From Parerythrobacter aestuarii (lineage in GTDB: Bacteria > Pseudomonadota > Alphaproteobacteria > Sphingomonadales > Sphingomonadaceae): a stretch of DNA of 64,000 nt. Every line of letters begins with the position of its first letter. The first letter of the stretch is position 1. The notes beneath the pieces are model-generated. The model searched no databases. It worked only from the letters and a program-made list of their open reading frames with translations, and was not told where the DNA came from. The stretch covers positions 372,001 to 436,000 of the forward strand of contig NZ_JARBWD010000001.1 of assembly GCF_030140925.1 (NCBI RefSeq), read 5' to 3'. A program made the translations under genes and the position numbers. Shown here piece by piece: positions 43,399-54,838 of the stretch.

Positions 43399-44103
43399 TC
43401 AGATTCCACGCTGGGCAAAAAACCGTTGGTTCTCCTGCGCGAACATGGCCTTGATCGCATCTCCGTCGGACGGTTCCTCGGCCAGGGTTTCGGGGTTCCA
43501 CTGGTGCCGTTCGGTCTCGAAGAAGTCTCCGTCATAGATATGGATTCCGCCGGTGAACCGCTGGAGCGGGTTGGTCACCGAGTGGATGGCGTTTGCAGGC
43601 AGCGCTGCAACATCGCCTTCGAACAGGCAGTTGGCTTCATAGGCTTCGATGCCGTCGTCGCCTCGCCGCCACAGGATGTTGTCCTCGCGTCCGGTATAGA
43701 TGCCGATCAGGGCTTTCATCATGTGGTCGTGGGGCAGCAGGTTCATCTGCGGCGTCCAATGCGCGGCGAAAATTGTGAAGTCAGGCGAGGAGTGCATCAC
43801 GTCGAGGCCTGCGCGTGTCGGTCCGCCAAGGGCTCTCAGCACTGCGCGGTGATCCTTGAGCTCTTCGGCAAGAACTTCGGCAACGGCATCCATGCCGTCG
43901 GCGCGGTGCGCGCTGACACAATCCTCGACGAAGCGGTCGCGATCGAATGCGCGCTGGCGTATCGCCGGTCCCTGATTGCTTGCGATATCCATTGCACCTG
44001 CTCTCCTCGCCGACGTCGTGGCCAAGACCGCTGCCCCTTGCAATAGCATGGTCCTGCGCGAAAGGGCGGATTTGATCCTGTGGCCGTTCATGGTGGCGAG
44101 CAT
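43399..44103 (-). CDS. Tat-exported cupin-fold protein (cysteine-dioxygenase-like)
   Basis: A 234-residue protein. The N-terminus has a twin-arginine-type signal (SRRTMLLQG with hydrophobic core, ending near ARRAGA). The rest fits a double-stranded beta-helix: metal-ligand HDH in LLPHDHMMKALIG, an internal acid in GREDN, and a second His in NAIHSV, followed by GGIHIYDGDF. This pattern resembles cysteine-dioxygenase-type cupins that bind one iron. The substrate is unknown. Met at 44091 is an alternative start. It is divergent from an HxlR regulator with an intervening gap of about 90 bp. Confidence 0.68.
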   Translation of the reverse strand: MLATMNGHRIKSALSRRTMLLQGAAVLATTSARRAGAMDIASNQGPAIRQRAFDRDRFVEDCVSAHRADGMDAVAEVLAEELKDHRAVLRALGGPTRAGLDVMHSSPDFTIFAAHWTPQMNLLPHDHMMKALIGIYTGREDNILWRRGDDGIEAYEANCLFEGDVAALPANAIHSVTNPLQRFTGGIHIYDGDFFETERHQWNPETLAEEPSDGDAIKAMFAQENQRFFAQRGI

Positions 44104-44195
44104 AGGGCGCCGCTTTGGCGCGGCTAGTCACATTTCTGGACCAGCCATCGCCAATCGCCGTTTGCTGTGACACAGTGATGCGGAAGGGAATGTCC

Positions 44196-44885
44196 ATGCC
44201 ATCCCAATTCGGTCAGTTCTGCCCCATTGCGCTCGCATCCGAAGTGCTGACGCAGAAATGGATGCTGCTGGTCCTTCGCGAGCTCAATGCGGGCGCGACC
44301 CGCTTCAACGAGATTCGCAGGGGGGTTCCGCGCATCTCCGCCACGCTATTGAAGCAGCGGCTGCTCCAGCTCGAAAGTGCCGGCATCGTGACGCGAAGGC
44401 CCGTCGGTGCGGATGGGCATGAGGCGTATATCCTGACCGAGGCCGGAGCGGAGCTGAAGCCGATCCTGTCTGCTGTCGGGACATGGGGCCAGCGATGGGC
44501 ACGCGATATCGAGCGCGAAGACCTCGACCCGGCGTGGCTGGTGTGGGCGATGCATCGACGGATCGACACGGCAGCCATGCCTCAGGGCCGGACCGTCCTG
44601 GCGCTGCATTTTGTCGATGCACCGGCACACCATCGGCTTTTCTGGCTGGTGTGCGAGCATCCCCGTGTAGAGGTCTGTATCAAGCCCCCCGGCTTCGACG
44701 ACACGCTTCGCGTCGAGACCGATGTCCGGACGATGGCGGAAGTCTGGCGCGGCATTCGGCCGATCGGCCAGGCGCTGTCAGAAGGAAGCCTGACTATCGA
44801 AGGGCCTTCGGCGCTCGTCGGGCAGGCACCGGGCTGGTTCCTGCTGAGCGTTTTTTCCGAGACCAAGCGAGCCGATTGCCGCTGA
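44196..44885 (+). CDS. HxlR family transcriptional regulator with C-terminal SCP2-like domain
   Basis: A 229-residue protein. The winged-helix core carries CPIALASEVLTQKWMLLVLRELNAGATRFNEIRRGVPRISATLLKQRL (motifs quoted as CPIALASE, KWMLLVLREL and RFNEIRRGVPRIS). It is the usual HxlR start with a conserved Cys. The last 110 residues form an alpha/beta extension of unknown ligand that looks like a sterol-carrier-type domain. The start at 44196 is 6 bases after GGAAGGGA; upstream ATGs are badly spaced. It may control the divergent cupin gene. Confidence 0.82.
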   Translation: MPSQFGQFCPIALASEVLTQKWMLLVLRELNAGATRFNEIRRGVPRISATLLKQRLLQLESAGIVTRRPVGADGHEAYILTEAGAELKPILSAVGTWGQRWARDIEREDLDPAWLVWAMHRRIDTAAMPQGRTVLALHFVDAPAHHRLFWLVCEHPRVEVCIKPPGFDDTLRVETDVRTMAEVWRGIRPIGQALSEGSLTIEGPSALVGQAPGWFLLSVFSETKRADCR

Positions 44886-44958
44886 TCGCGACGGGGGTCA
44901 CGGGCTGGATTCAGGCTTCTGAATAGAAACTCTCGATCCCGGCGGGAACGAGCAGCCT

Positions 44959-46224
44959 CTAGAACCGCGTGACGGCTCTCAAGCCGACCGCCCATCCGGG
45001 CTTGCGTGCCACTACGGTGCTGTCGATATATTGCACGTCGGCGGTGATGCGCAGGGGCTTGGCGACTTCGAAGGTGTAGAAGGCTTCGACGCCTTCCTCG
45101 TCTTCGAAGGCAGCGAAGGGCGCGAGGTCGCTGACGAACTTGTCGCTCAGCGAATAGCGGAACCAGGCCAAGCCGAAATGGTCCTGCGGGCGGAACGGGA
45201 CGTCGCCGGAAACGCCGATGAACCCGCTGACATCGAGCGGGGTCGGGTCACCATCGGAAAAGAACACCTGCCCGAACACGCCCCAGCCCTTGCCCGGATG
45301 GTCCTTGTAGGCACCCACATACTGGTAAGCGGCGAGGACCACACTGCCCTGTCCCCTGGCAGTGCCAAAGGTTCCGCCGGGGATGGGCTGGAGTCCCACC
45401 GGGAGCACTTCGACCGGCGAACCGCGCCGGGTCGTGCCCGCCAGCTTGATCGCATAGTACCCCGGCTTGCCGCCGATCTTGACCGGGAAGGTGACTGAGG
45501 CGAGCGCGCCGACGCCCTGCTCGAACGGATGCTCGAATCCGCTCTTCTGTGTCGCAATGACCGGGTCATAGACCCACAGCCGGAACAGTGCTTTCTTGGT
45601 TGGCACCGTCAGCATGGCACCGAACATTTCCTGCGGCACGATGGTGCTGGGCGGGAGGGCGAAGGCGAGGTTCTCGAACCCTTCGATCCCGCCGCCGCCA
45701 ACAACCGGCAGCCCGGCAGCGATATCGAGGACATTGACCTTGCCGACTTCCAGCGAAGTGCCCGATTTCCAGGTTTTCTTGACGCTCAGCGAAAGGTCGA
45801 ACTGTTCGCCCTGGTCATCGGGATAGAACAGACCGGTCTGCACCGGCAGTACGCCGATTTCACCGTTGATGCTCTTGCCGTAGCGGAATTCGGGATGGAT
45901 GTTGACAGTGATGGAATCGTCGAGCCCGATGGCCGATCCGGGGACCTTGGCATAGACATCGACTCGCCCGCCGTAGCGGATCTCGTCATCCACGTCTTCC
46001 CGGATCGAAGTGGCCAGGAACTGCGTCCAGACGAAATTTATGTCGGGCTTCTTCGCCTTGGCGGGTGCATCTTCGGCAATGGATTCAGCCTCAGCCTCAG
46101 CCTTAGTCGGGGGCGGATTGCCGGATGTGACATTCGAGTTGGCGGAATCCTGCGCAAGTAGGGGGGAGGCGGCGACCGAAGCCAAAAGAATGCTGCCTAA
46201 AACAGCAGCCGCGCGCATTCGCAA
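44959..46224 (-). CDS. OprB-type carbohydrate-selective porin
   Basis: A 421-residue outer-membrane protein. The signal peptide ends near LLAQ, then an Ala/Glu linker. A beta-barrel region has alternating aromatic strands such as GGRVDVYAKVPG, GVFGQVFFSDGD, FGLAWFRYSL and a C-terminal WAVGLRAVTRF ending in Phe. The IREDVDDEIRYGGR and NGEIGVLPVQ features match OprB porins, which pass sugars across the outer membrane. A TTG start at 46224 is 6 bases after GGGAGGG; ATG at 46218 is 2 codons later. Confidence 0.82.
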   Translation of the reverse strand: MRMRAAAVLGSILLASVAASPLLAQDSANSNVTSGNPPPTKAEAEAESIAEDAPAKAKKPDINFVWTQFLATSIREDVDDEIRYGGRVDVYAKVPGSAIGLDDSITVNIHPEFRYGKSINGEIGVLPVQTGLFYPDDQGEQFDLSLSVKKTWKSGTSLEVGKVNVLDIAAGLPVVGGGGIEGFENLAFALPPSTIVPQEMFGAMLTVPTKKALFRLWVYDPVIATQKSGFEHPFEQGVGALASVTFPVKIGGKPGYYAIKLAGTTRRGSPVEVLPVGLQPIPGGTFGTARGQGSVVLAAYQYVGAYKDHPGKGWGVFGQVFFSDGDPTPLDVSGFIGVSGDVPFRPQDHFGLAWFRYSLSDKFVSDLAPFAAFEDEEGVEAFYTFEVAKPLRITADVQYIDSTVVARKPGWAVGLRAVTRF

Positions 46225-46363
46225 CGTGAACCCTCCCAGTATTCATTCGCCGCCCCACCTTTCCTGGTGGGTGCCGGCCGAAAGCGCGATCGAGCCCGAT
46301 TCTAGCGGGTTTTCCTTATGTCACAACCACTAGTCGCTCGAATTGCGAGCTATTGCCGCCAAA

Positions 46364-47800
<1,437 letters not shown>

Positions 47801-47827
47801 GAGATCAAATCTCCGATTTGGCCGAAG

Positions 47828-47911
47828 CCCCTGCGCAGGCAGGGGTCCAGCTGACGGCGCCGTTGCGCGCCATAGCGATGTTGTCTGGATCCCTGCCTTC
47901 GCAGGGATGAC
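47828..47911. repeat. REP-like inverted repeat pair between gltD and gltB
   Basis: A left copy (47828-47850, CCCCTGCGCAGGCAGGGGTCCAG) and a right copy (47885-47911) are nearly the same sequence in opposite orientation around about 34 bases. Each copy is itself self-complementary. The right copy's CTGGATCCCTGCCTTCGCAGGGATGAC form is the type of short dispersed repeat seen in many proteobacterial intergenic regions. It likely forms a stable mRNA hairpin or a nucleoid/processing site between the two gltBD cistrons. Quoted copies exceed the limit only as motif names; key elements are CTGGATCCCTGCC and GGCAGGG. Confidence 0.75.
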
Positions 47912-47923
47912 GGAAGAGGTAAA

Positions 47924-50900
47924 TCATTCCGCCGCTTCCATGGCGGCTTCATCGCGCTCTTCCTCGAGCGTCTTCAATGCTCTGGCGTAGTCGGTCGGCA
48001 TGACCTTGACGAATTTCGCCAGCGCATTTTCCCAGTCGGCCAGCAGCTCTGCCGCCTTGGTCGAGCCGGTGTGCAGCTTGTGCCGCTCGATCAGGATCTT
48101 CAGCCGTTCGGCATCGTGCCGCAGCATATCGCCCATGCCGAAGTCGTGCACGCTGGCCGGGCGCTGGCGCGGGCGGCCAGCGCCATCCTCTGCATCGGGC
48201 TCGGCGCCGATGCGCTCCAGCTCGACCTGCGCCGGGTTGACCATGTCGGCGAAGCTGCCGTCCTCGTCGAGGACATAGGCGATCCCGCCGCTCATCCCCG
48301 CGGCAAAGTTGCGCCCGGTCTTGCCGAGCACGACCACCACACCGCCGGTCATGTATTCGCAGCCATGGTCGCCGGTCCCTTCGACCACCGCGATGGCACC
48401 GGAGTTGCGGACGGCGAAGCGTTCGCCCGCGACACCCTGGAAATAGGCCTCGCCCGCGATCGCGCCGTAGAGCACGGTGTTGCCGACGATGATGTTCTCA
48501 TCCGGCCGGCGGTTGGCGGCCTTGGGCTGGTGGACGATGATGCGTCCGCCGCTAAGGCCTTTGCCGACATAGTCATTGGCATCGCCGGTCAGGTCGAGCG
48601 TAACCCCATGGGCGAGCCACGCGCCGAAGCTCTGCCCGGCCACACCTGTCAGGTTGATGCGGATGGTGTCGGGCGCGAGGCCTTCATGGCCATGCACCTT
48701 GGCAATCTCGCCCGAGAGCATGGTGCCGACGGTGCGATTGACGTTGCGGATTTGGCGGTCGAGCACGACCGGCTCGCCCTTGGTGATGGCAGGCTGGCAG
48801 GCATCGATCAGCTCGTTGTCCATCGCTGTGCCAAGGCCATGGTCCTGTTCCTCGGTGTGGTGCAGCGAGGAACCATCGGGCAGGTCGACCTTGTGCAACA
48901 GCTTGCCGAGGTCGATCCCGGCTGCCTTCCAGTGGCGGTGGACGCGGCGCATGTCGAGCCGGTCGACCCGGCCGACCATCTCCTCGACCGTGCGGAAACC
49001 CAACTCGGCCATGATGGCCCGCAGTTCCTCGGCGACGAAGAAGAAGTAGTTGATCACATGCTCGGGCGTGCCGGTGAAGCGCGCGCGCAGCACCGGGTCC
49101 TGCGTCGCGACGCCGACCGGGCAAGTGTTCAAGTGACACTTGCGCATCATGATGCAGCCTGCGGCGATCAGCGGAGCGGTGGCGAAGCCGAACTCGTCCG
49201 CGCCGAGCAGCGCGCCGATAGCAACATCGCGCCCGGTGCGCAGCCCGCCATCGACCTGCACCGCGATGCGGCTGCGCAGGTCGTTGAGCAGTAGCGTCTG
49301 CTGGGTTTCCGCAAGGCCGATCTCCCACGGCGATCCGGCATGGGTCAGGCTGGTCAGCGGCGAAGCGCCGGTCCCGCCTTCGTAGCCGGAGATCGTGACA
49401 TGGTCCGCCCGGGCCTTGGAAACGCCGGCGGCGACCGTGCCTACACCCACTTCGGACACGAGCTTTACGGAAATGCGTGCGCTCGGCTGGACGTTCTTCA
49501 AGTCGTGGATCAGCTGGGCGAGATCCTCGATCGAATAGATGTCATGGTGCGGTGGCGGCGAGATCAGGCCCACGCCCGGGGTCGAGTGCCGCACTGCGCC
49601 GATGCGCTTGTCGACCTTGTGGCCGGGCAATTGGCCGCCTTCGCCGGGCTTCGCGCCCTGCGCCATCTTGATCTGGATATCGTCCGAATTGACGAGATAT
49701 TCGGTGGTGACGCCGAATCGTCCGCTGGCGACCTGCTTGATTCGGCTGCGCATCGAATCGCCATTGTCCAGCGGCTGGAACCGGAACGGCTCTTCGCCGC
49801 CTTCGCCGGTGTTGGACCGGCCGCCAATGCGGTTCATGGCGATGGCGAGGGTCGAGTGCGCCTCGTGGCTGATCGAGCCGAAGCTCATCGCCCCGGTGCT
49901 GAACCGCTTGACGATTTCGCTCGCCGGTTCGACCTCGTCCAATGGGATAGGGCCGCTCTCCAACGGCTTCAGTTCCATCAGTCCACGGATCGTCAGCAGG
50001 CGTTCGCTCTGCTCGTTGATCGAGCGGGCGAAGTCCTCGTAATCCTTGTGCTTGTTGCCGCGCACCGCGTGCTGGAGCGAAGCGATATTGGTCGGCGTCC
50101 AGGCGTGGTCCTCGCCGCGCAGGCGGTACTGGTAGATACCGCCGACATCGAGCATCTCGCGGTGCACCGGATCGTCGCCATAGGCAATTTCGTGTCGGCG
50201 CACGGCTTCCTCGGCCACTTGCTTCAGCCCGATGCCTTCAATCGTCGTGGCGGTGCCGGTGAAATAGTTCTCGATGAACTGGCTGGAGAGGCCGACCGCG
50301 TCAAAGATCTGCGCCCCGCAGTAAGACTGGTAAGTGCTGATGCCCATCTTGGACATGACCTTGCGGATGCCCTTGCCGACTGCCTTGATGTAGTTCGCCT
50401 GCACCTGTTCGGCGGTGAGCGAGCTGAACTTGCGCTGGCGCAGGTCCTCCAGCGTCTCGAACGCGACGTAGGGGTTGATCGCTTCCGCGCCATAGCCAGC
50501 CAGCACGCAATAGTGGTGCACTTCGCGCGCCTCGCCGGTCTCGACCACTAGCCCGGTCTGCATGCGCAGGCCCTGGCGGACCAGGTGGTGATGGACGGCG
50601 GCGGTCGCCAGCAGGGCCGGGATCGGGATGCGGTCTTCGTTCTGGGTGCGGTCGGAAAGGATCAGGATGTTGGCATCCTGCAGCACAGCCTCGGTCGCGG
50701 CCCAGCACATTTCCTTGATCGCCATCTCGAGGCCTTCGGCCCCGCTGCGCGCATCCCAGGTGATGTCGACCGTCGCGGTGCGGAAGGCACCGTCAAGCGC
50801 GGCCTCGACCGAACGGATCTTGGCGATATCCTCATTGGTGAGGATCGGCTGCTCCACTTCCAGCCGCTTGTGCGTCCCCGCTTCGCGGCCCAGCAGGTTG

Positions 50901-52567
50901 GGGCGCGGACCGATCATGGAGAGCAGGCTCATCACCAGTTCCTCGCGGATCGGGTCGATCGGCGGATTGGTAACCTGGGCGAAGTTCTGCTTGAAATAAT
51001 CGTACAGCAGGCGGCTCTTCTGGCTCAGCACTGCGATCGGCGTGTCCGTGCCCATCGAGCCGATCGGGTCGTCGGCATTGGTCGCCATCGGCTCGAGGAA
51101 GCGGGTGATGTCTTCCTGGGTGTAGCCGAACGCCTGCTGGCGCTGCATCAGCGTGGTCTCGAACGGCGGCACTTCGGCCAGTTCGGGATCGACCACGTCG
51201 AGATCCTCGAGCTTGTATTGCGCGGCATCGAGCCAGTCGGCGTAGGGATGCGCCTTGCTGAGGTCGGCCTTGAGCTCTTCGTCCTCGATAATGCGGCCTT
51301 CCTCGAGGTCGATGATGAACATCTTGCCCGGCTGCAGGCGCCATTTGCGCACGATGTCCTCTTCCGGGAACGGCAGTACGCCGCTTTCGGAAGCGAGGCA
51401 GACGATGTCGTCCTTGGTCACGCAATAGCGCGCAGGGCGCAGGCCGTTGCGGTCGAGCGTGGCGCCGATCTGGCGACCGTCGGTGAAGGCCACGGCGGCA
51501 GGGCCATCCCACGGCTCCATCAGCGCGGCATGGTACTCGTAGAAAGCGCGCCGCGACTGGTCCATCAACGGGTTCTTGGCCCATGCTTCCGGCACCAGCA
51601 TCATCATTGCATGGGCGAGGCTGTATCCGCCCACCAGCAGCAGCTCGAGCGCATTGTCGAGACAGGCGGTGTCGGACTGGCCGTGCGGGATCAGCGGCCA
51701 CATCTTGTCGAGGTCGGCCCCCAGCAGCTCGCTTTCCATGGTGCGGCGCCGCGCGTTCATCCAGTTGACGTTGCCGCGCACGGTGTTGATCTCACCGTTG
51801 TGCGCCATGAAACGATAGGGATGGGCGAGCCGCCAGCTGGGGAAGGTGTTGGTGGAGAAACGCTGGTGCACGAGGCCGAGCGCGGATTCGCACTTCGGAT
51901 CGCGCAGGTCATCATAGAATGAACCAACCTGGTTAGCTAGCAACAATCCCTTGTACACAATGGTTCGCGACGAGAAGCTGGGGATGTAACTCTGCGTCAG
52001 TCCCGGCAGCTCGTGCTTTTCGGCCAGCTTGGCGAGCGGGTTGAGCGTCTGCTTGCGGATTACCACCAGCTTGCGTTCGAATGCATCCTGGTCGGCGCAG
52101 TTGGTACCGCGGGCGATCACGCACTGGCGGATGACCGGCATCGAATCGATCACGGCCTTGCCGAGACCGTCCATGGTCAGCGGCACGTCGCGCCAGCCCA
52201 CGACCCGCTGGCCTTCCTTCTCCGTGAACTTTTCCAGCTGGGCGATTACGAAGTCGCGTGCGGCGTCGTCCTGCGGCAGGAAGCACATGGCCACGCCATA
52301 GTCGCCCGGTTCGGGCAGCTCGTGCCCTTCCTGCGCGGCCCAGTCGCGGAAGATCGGATCGGGGATCTGCAGCAGGATGCCGGCACCATCACCCAGCAGC
52401 GGGTCCGCACCAACGGCACCGCGATGGTCGATGTTCTCCAGTATCTGCAGTGCCTGGGTGACGATGGCATGGCTCCGCTCGCCTTTGATATGCGCGACGA
52501 AGCCAACGCCGCAGGCGTCATGTTCATTGCGCGGATCGTAGAGGCCCTGCGAAGCGGGGTAAGCCAT
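47924..52567 (-). CDS. gltB: Glutamate synthase large subunit
   Basis: A 1547-residue enzyme that makes two glutamates from glutamine and 2-oxoglutarate. The start at 52567 gives [23 protein letters not shown], an 18-residue propeptide before the nucleophilic Cys19 of the glutaminase domain. A central domain, the FMN-binding synthase domain ([12 protein letters not shown]) with iron-sulfur ligands ([16 protein letters not shown]), and a C-terminal GXGXG beta-helix follow in order. An ATG at 52576 is possible. gltD follows after the repeat. A 248-bp upstream gap holds the promoter but no clear element. Confidence 0.96.
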   Translation of the reverse strand: MAYPASQGLYDPRNEHDACGVGFVAHIKGERSHAIVTQALQILENIDHRGAVGADPLLGDGAGILLQIPDPIFRDWAAQEGHELPEPGDYGVAMCFLPQDDAARDFVIAQLEKFTEKEGQRVVGWRDVPLTMDGLGKAVIDSMPVIRQCVIARGTNCADQDAFERKLVVIRKQTLNPLAKLAEKHELPGLTQSYIPSFSSRTIVYKGLLLANQVGSFYDDLRDPKCESALGLVHQRFSTNTFPSWRLAHPYRFMAHNGEINTVRGNVNWMNARRRTMESELLGADLDKMWPLIPHGQSDTACLDNALELLLVGGYSLAHAMMMLVPEAWAKNPLMDQSRRAFYEYHAALMEPWDGPAAVAFTDGRQIGATLDRNGLRPARYCVTKDDIVCLASESGVLPFPEEDIVRKWRLQPGKMFIIDLEEGRIIEDEELKADLSKAHPYADWLDAAQYKLEDLDVVDPELAEVPPFETTLMQRQQAFGYTQEDITRFLEPMATNADDPIGSMGTDTPIAVLSQKSRLLYDYFKQNFAQVTNPPIDPIREELVMSLLSMIGPRPNLLGREAGTHKRLEVEQPILTNEDIAKIRSVEAALDGAFRTATVDITWDARSGAEGLEMAIKEMCWAATEAVLQDANILILSDRTQNEDRIPIPALLATAAVHHHLVRQGLRMQTGLVVETGEAREVHHYCVLAGYGAEAINPYVAFETLEDLRQRKFSSLTAEQVQANYIKAVGKGIRKVMSKMGISTYQSYCGAQIFDAVGLSSQFIENYFTGTATTIEGIGLKQVAEEAVRRHEIAYGDDPVHREMLDVGGIYQYRLRGEDHAWTPTNIASLQHAVRGNKHKDYEDFARSINEQSERLLTIRGLMELKPLESGPIPLDEVEPASEIVKRFSTGAMSFGSISHEAHSTLAIAMNRIGGRSNTGEGGEEPFRFQPLDNGDSMRSRIKQVASGRFGVTTEYLVNSDDIQIKMAQGAKPGEGGQLPGHKVDKRIGAVRHSTPGVGLISPPPHHDIYSIEDLAQLIHDLKNVQPSARISVKLVSEVGVGTVAAGVSKARADHVTISGYEGGTGASPLTSLTHAGSPWEIGLAETQQTLLLNDLRSRIAVQVDGGLRTGRDVAIGALLGADEFGFATAPLIAAGCIMMRKCHLNTCPVGVATQDPVLRARFTGTPEHVINYFFFVAEELRAIMAELGFRTVEEMVGRVDRLDMRRVHRHWKAAGIDLGKLLHKVDLPDGSSLHHTEEQDHGLGTAMDNELIDACQPAITKGEPVVLDRQIRNVNRTVGTMLSGEIAKVHGHEGLAPDTIRINLTGVAGQSFGAWLAHGVTLDLTGDANDYVGKGLSGGRIIVHQPKAANRRPDENIIVGNTVLYGAIAGEAYFQGVAGERFAVRNSGAIAVVEGTGDHGCEYMTGGVVVVLGKTGRNFAAGMSGGIAYVLDEDGSFADMVNPAQVELERIGAEPDAEDGAGRPRQRPASVHDFGMGDMLRHDAERLKILIERHKLHTGSTKAAELLADWENALAKFVKVMPTDYARALKTLEEERDEAAMEAAE

Positions 52568-52815
52568 ATATTCCATTCCTGCCTGGTGCTGCGGACACGC
52601 CGTTGGCGGCGGGGCGCGGCAATTAAGCACGCGTCTCGACGGGCAATCCCGGACCGAAACTTTCGCGAACTGTGCTTTTGAAGACAGGAAGTGTTTTTTG
52701 CAAGTGCGAAGGCTGCAAGAAAGTCTTGGCCCGGCGCAAGGCCACCGCTACGACGCCCCGTCGGCTGGCGGGGCATCGATTGTGAATTCGATTGCGTGGG
52801 ACGAAAGTCGACCCG

Positions 52816-54792
52816 TCAGGCGGCGCCGCTCATTCGCTGCAGTTTTTCGAGCGCCTCGCGCAAGGCGCGTTCGGTCTCGGCCGGATCGACCGGTTTCTGC
52901 GCCGGGGTGGTCGGGCTGGCGCGCATCAGGCCGCCGTTCGGACCTGCGGGGGGTGCGTCGAACGGACGCGGCTGGTTACCTGCAGCCTGCTTGCCGCCTT
53001 CCTGGCCCGGGAACACCACGACCGGTTCGGGCGCGTCGGACCCTAGCGAATCGCCAGCATCGTCCTCGTCCTCGACGCGGACAAACTCGCGTTGCATGCC
53101 GAGTGGGCTCTTCATGCTGAGCAGGGAGCTATAGCCTTCGTCATTACCGGTATCGCCGTCTTCTTCTTCTGCCGGAGGAGCGAAGGATGCCGCCAATTCG
53201 GGTGTCGACTCCGGCTCAGCTGCTGCTGGCGGTTCGTTCGCGGCCGGTCGCGCAAAGAGCTGGCCAGGAGCCGTGGCCGGGCGTCCGAAGCCAAAATCAT
53301 TGGCGAAGGGATCGTCATCGTCCTCTTCATCATCTTCGAACGCACCCAGGTCCAGCGGGCGAAGTGCTGCGGGAACAGCCTCGTGGCTGCGTTCCTCATC
53401 TACTTGCTCACTCGCTGACGCGAATGTCGGCGCAGAGAAATCCGGAGCAGCAAAGGCTTCCTCGGTCTCCTCAGCCGCAGACTCGAGAGGTGCTGGCTGG
53501 AATGCGAACGGCACAGCGGCAGCTGCTTCGTCGGCACCCGTCTCGCTTGCCGCAACCGGTGCTTCCTCTTGCGCCGACGGAGCCGAGGGAAGCCCGGGTT
53601 CAACATTCGCTTCCTGCATCGAGCGAGTGAAGCGTTCGATCAGGTCCGACATGGAAAGATCTGCCAGCGGCCCGGCATTGGCGGCGGAAGGCGCACTGAA
53701 CTCCAGGCCGTTGCTTGCGTGGGCCGGGTTGGCGAACGGACTCGTTGCCGCGGCCGGAGGCGCACTGAAGTCCGCCTGGTCCGCTGCCGGACCGGCGAAG
53801 GGCATCGGCTCATCCTGCGGAGCACCGAAGATCTGGCGCGGAGGCTCCGTTACGTCGGGCTCGATTGCATTGTGTTCCGGTTCGTTCGTGCCGGAGAGTA
53901 CTTCGCTGGGCATGCCCAGGCGCAGGCCGAAATGCGGCCGCGGCGGCTCGCCCGAGCCAACGGCCACATCGGCACCACCAGGCGTGGCATCGGTATCAGG
54001 GGCGCGCGGCGCGTCGAACGGACGACCTTCGGCCTTGGGGGCATCGAAGGATCGCGCGGATTGGTCGCCGGCATGACTATCGCCGGGAATGCTCGACATC
54101 GGTTCGGGTGTCGACACGTCACGCTCGGTCTCGTTTCCGGTGTCTTCGCCGGCAAACCCGCCGAGGTCGAGCGTCTCAAGCGGAGGGGAGCCCGTGTCGC
54201 TCTCGAAGGCGGACGGGGCATCCTGTTGCGAATAGGGATCGGCCTCACCCGGCACTGGAACGGTCGCGAGATAGTCGCTCGGCCCGGAGTCGTCGGTCAC
54301 CGACAATGCGCGACGGCGACCGGGTAGCGCCGGCTTGGCCGTGGGCGCTTCTTCAAAGACTTCGTCTTCATAGTCGTCATCGTCTTCGATAACCGGGCCA
54401 AGACCTTCCTCACCCAGTTCTTCAGTGGCGAAGATCGGCTTCTTGGCTGGTGCCTCGGAGAAGTGCCGCTTCGACCTGCTGGCAGGCTGTCGGGGGGCAG
54501 AGGATTGCGAAGCCACCACCTTGCGAGAAATGAACAACCCGGCCAGCACGCCCAGCGAAGCCGCCAATGCGGCAATCACCAGCTTGGCGGTGAAACCGAT
54601 TGGCGGAGCTGCGGCGGAAATCAAGGCCGGGAGCCCGAGAGCTAGCGACAGTTTTTCAAGCAGGACATTCGGCAAGACCAGGCTGCCGATGCCGAAGAGC
54701 GCCGCAAACCATAGCGCGACGATGGCCGGGAATGCCGGATGGGCGCTGATTGGCGGCTTGTTCCCGCCCTTGCGCTTTGCCGCTTTTGCCAT
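52816..54792 (-). CDS. Large acidic, disordered membrane protein of unknown function
   Basis: A 658-residue protein with no family I recognise. Residues 1-100 hold a basic N-terminus (KAAKRKGG) and two transmembrane helices (AIVALWFAALFGIGSLVLP and LVIAALAASLGVLAGLFIS). The remaining 550 residues are low-complexity, rich in Ala, Pro, Glu and Asp with acidic runs (EDDDDYEDEVFEE, DDEEDDDDP), consistent with long disorder. The last 30 residues look helical (ETERALREALEKLQRMSG), possibly a coiled-coil or docking helix. It could be a membrane-tethered scaffold. Start ATG at 54792; GAGG is 12 bases upstream. Confidence 0.7.
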   Translation of the reverse strand: MAKAAKRKGGNKPPISAHPAFPAIVALWFAALFGIGSLVLPNVLLEKLSLALGLPALISAAAPPIGFTAKLVIAALAASLGVLAGLFISRKVVASQSSAPRQPASRSKRHFSEAPAKKPIFATEELGEEGLGPVIEDDDDYEDEVFEEAPTAKPALPGRRRALSVTDDSGPSDYLATVPVPGEADPYSQQDAPSAFESDTGSPPLETLDLGGFAGEDTGNETERDVSTPEPMSSIPGDSHAGDQSARSFDAPKAEGRPFDAPRAPDTDATPGGADVAVGSGEPPRPHFGLRLGMPSEVLSGTNEPEHNAIEPDVTEPPRQIFGAPQDEPMPFAGPAADQADFSAPPAAATSPFANPAHASNGLEFSAPSAANAGPLADLSMSDLIERFTRSMQEANVEPGLPSAPSAQEEAPVAASETGADEAAAAVPFAFQPAPLESAAEETEEAFAAPDFSAPTFASASEQVDEERSHEAVPAALRPLDLGAFEDDEEDDDDPFANDFGFGRPATAPGQLFARPAANEPPAAAEPESTPELAASFAPPAEEEDGDTGNDEGYSSLLSMKSPLGMQREFVRVEDEDDAGDSLGSDAPEPVVVFPGQEGGKQAAGNQPRPFDAPPAGPNGGLMRASPTTPAQKPVDPAETERALREALEKLQRMSGAA

Positions 54793-54838
54793 GGTCTTGC
54801 TCACTACCTCTTCGTGTCCGGAGCGGATCCTGGTTGCC

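Noticed and set aside
48071..49294. Plus-strand frame of 407 codons within gltB
   Set aside because: Antisense shadow of gltB without start site or domain.
52755..52774. GCCCCG...CGGGGC hairpin upstream of gltB as a terminator
   Set aside because: The stem is only 6 bp, there is no T run on either strand, and it lies upstream of both neighbouring genes' coding ends in the wrong place for gltB.
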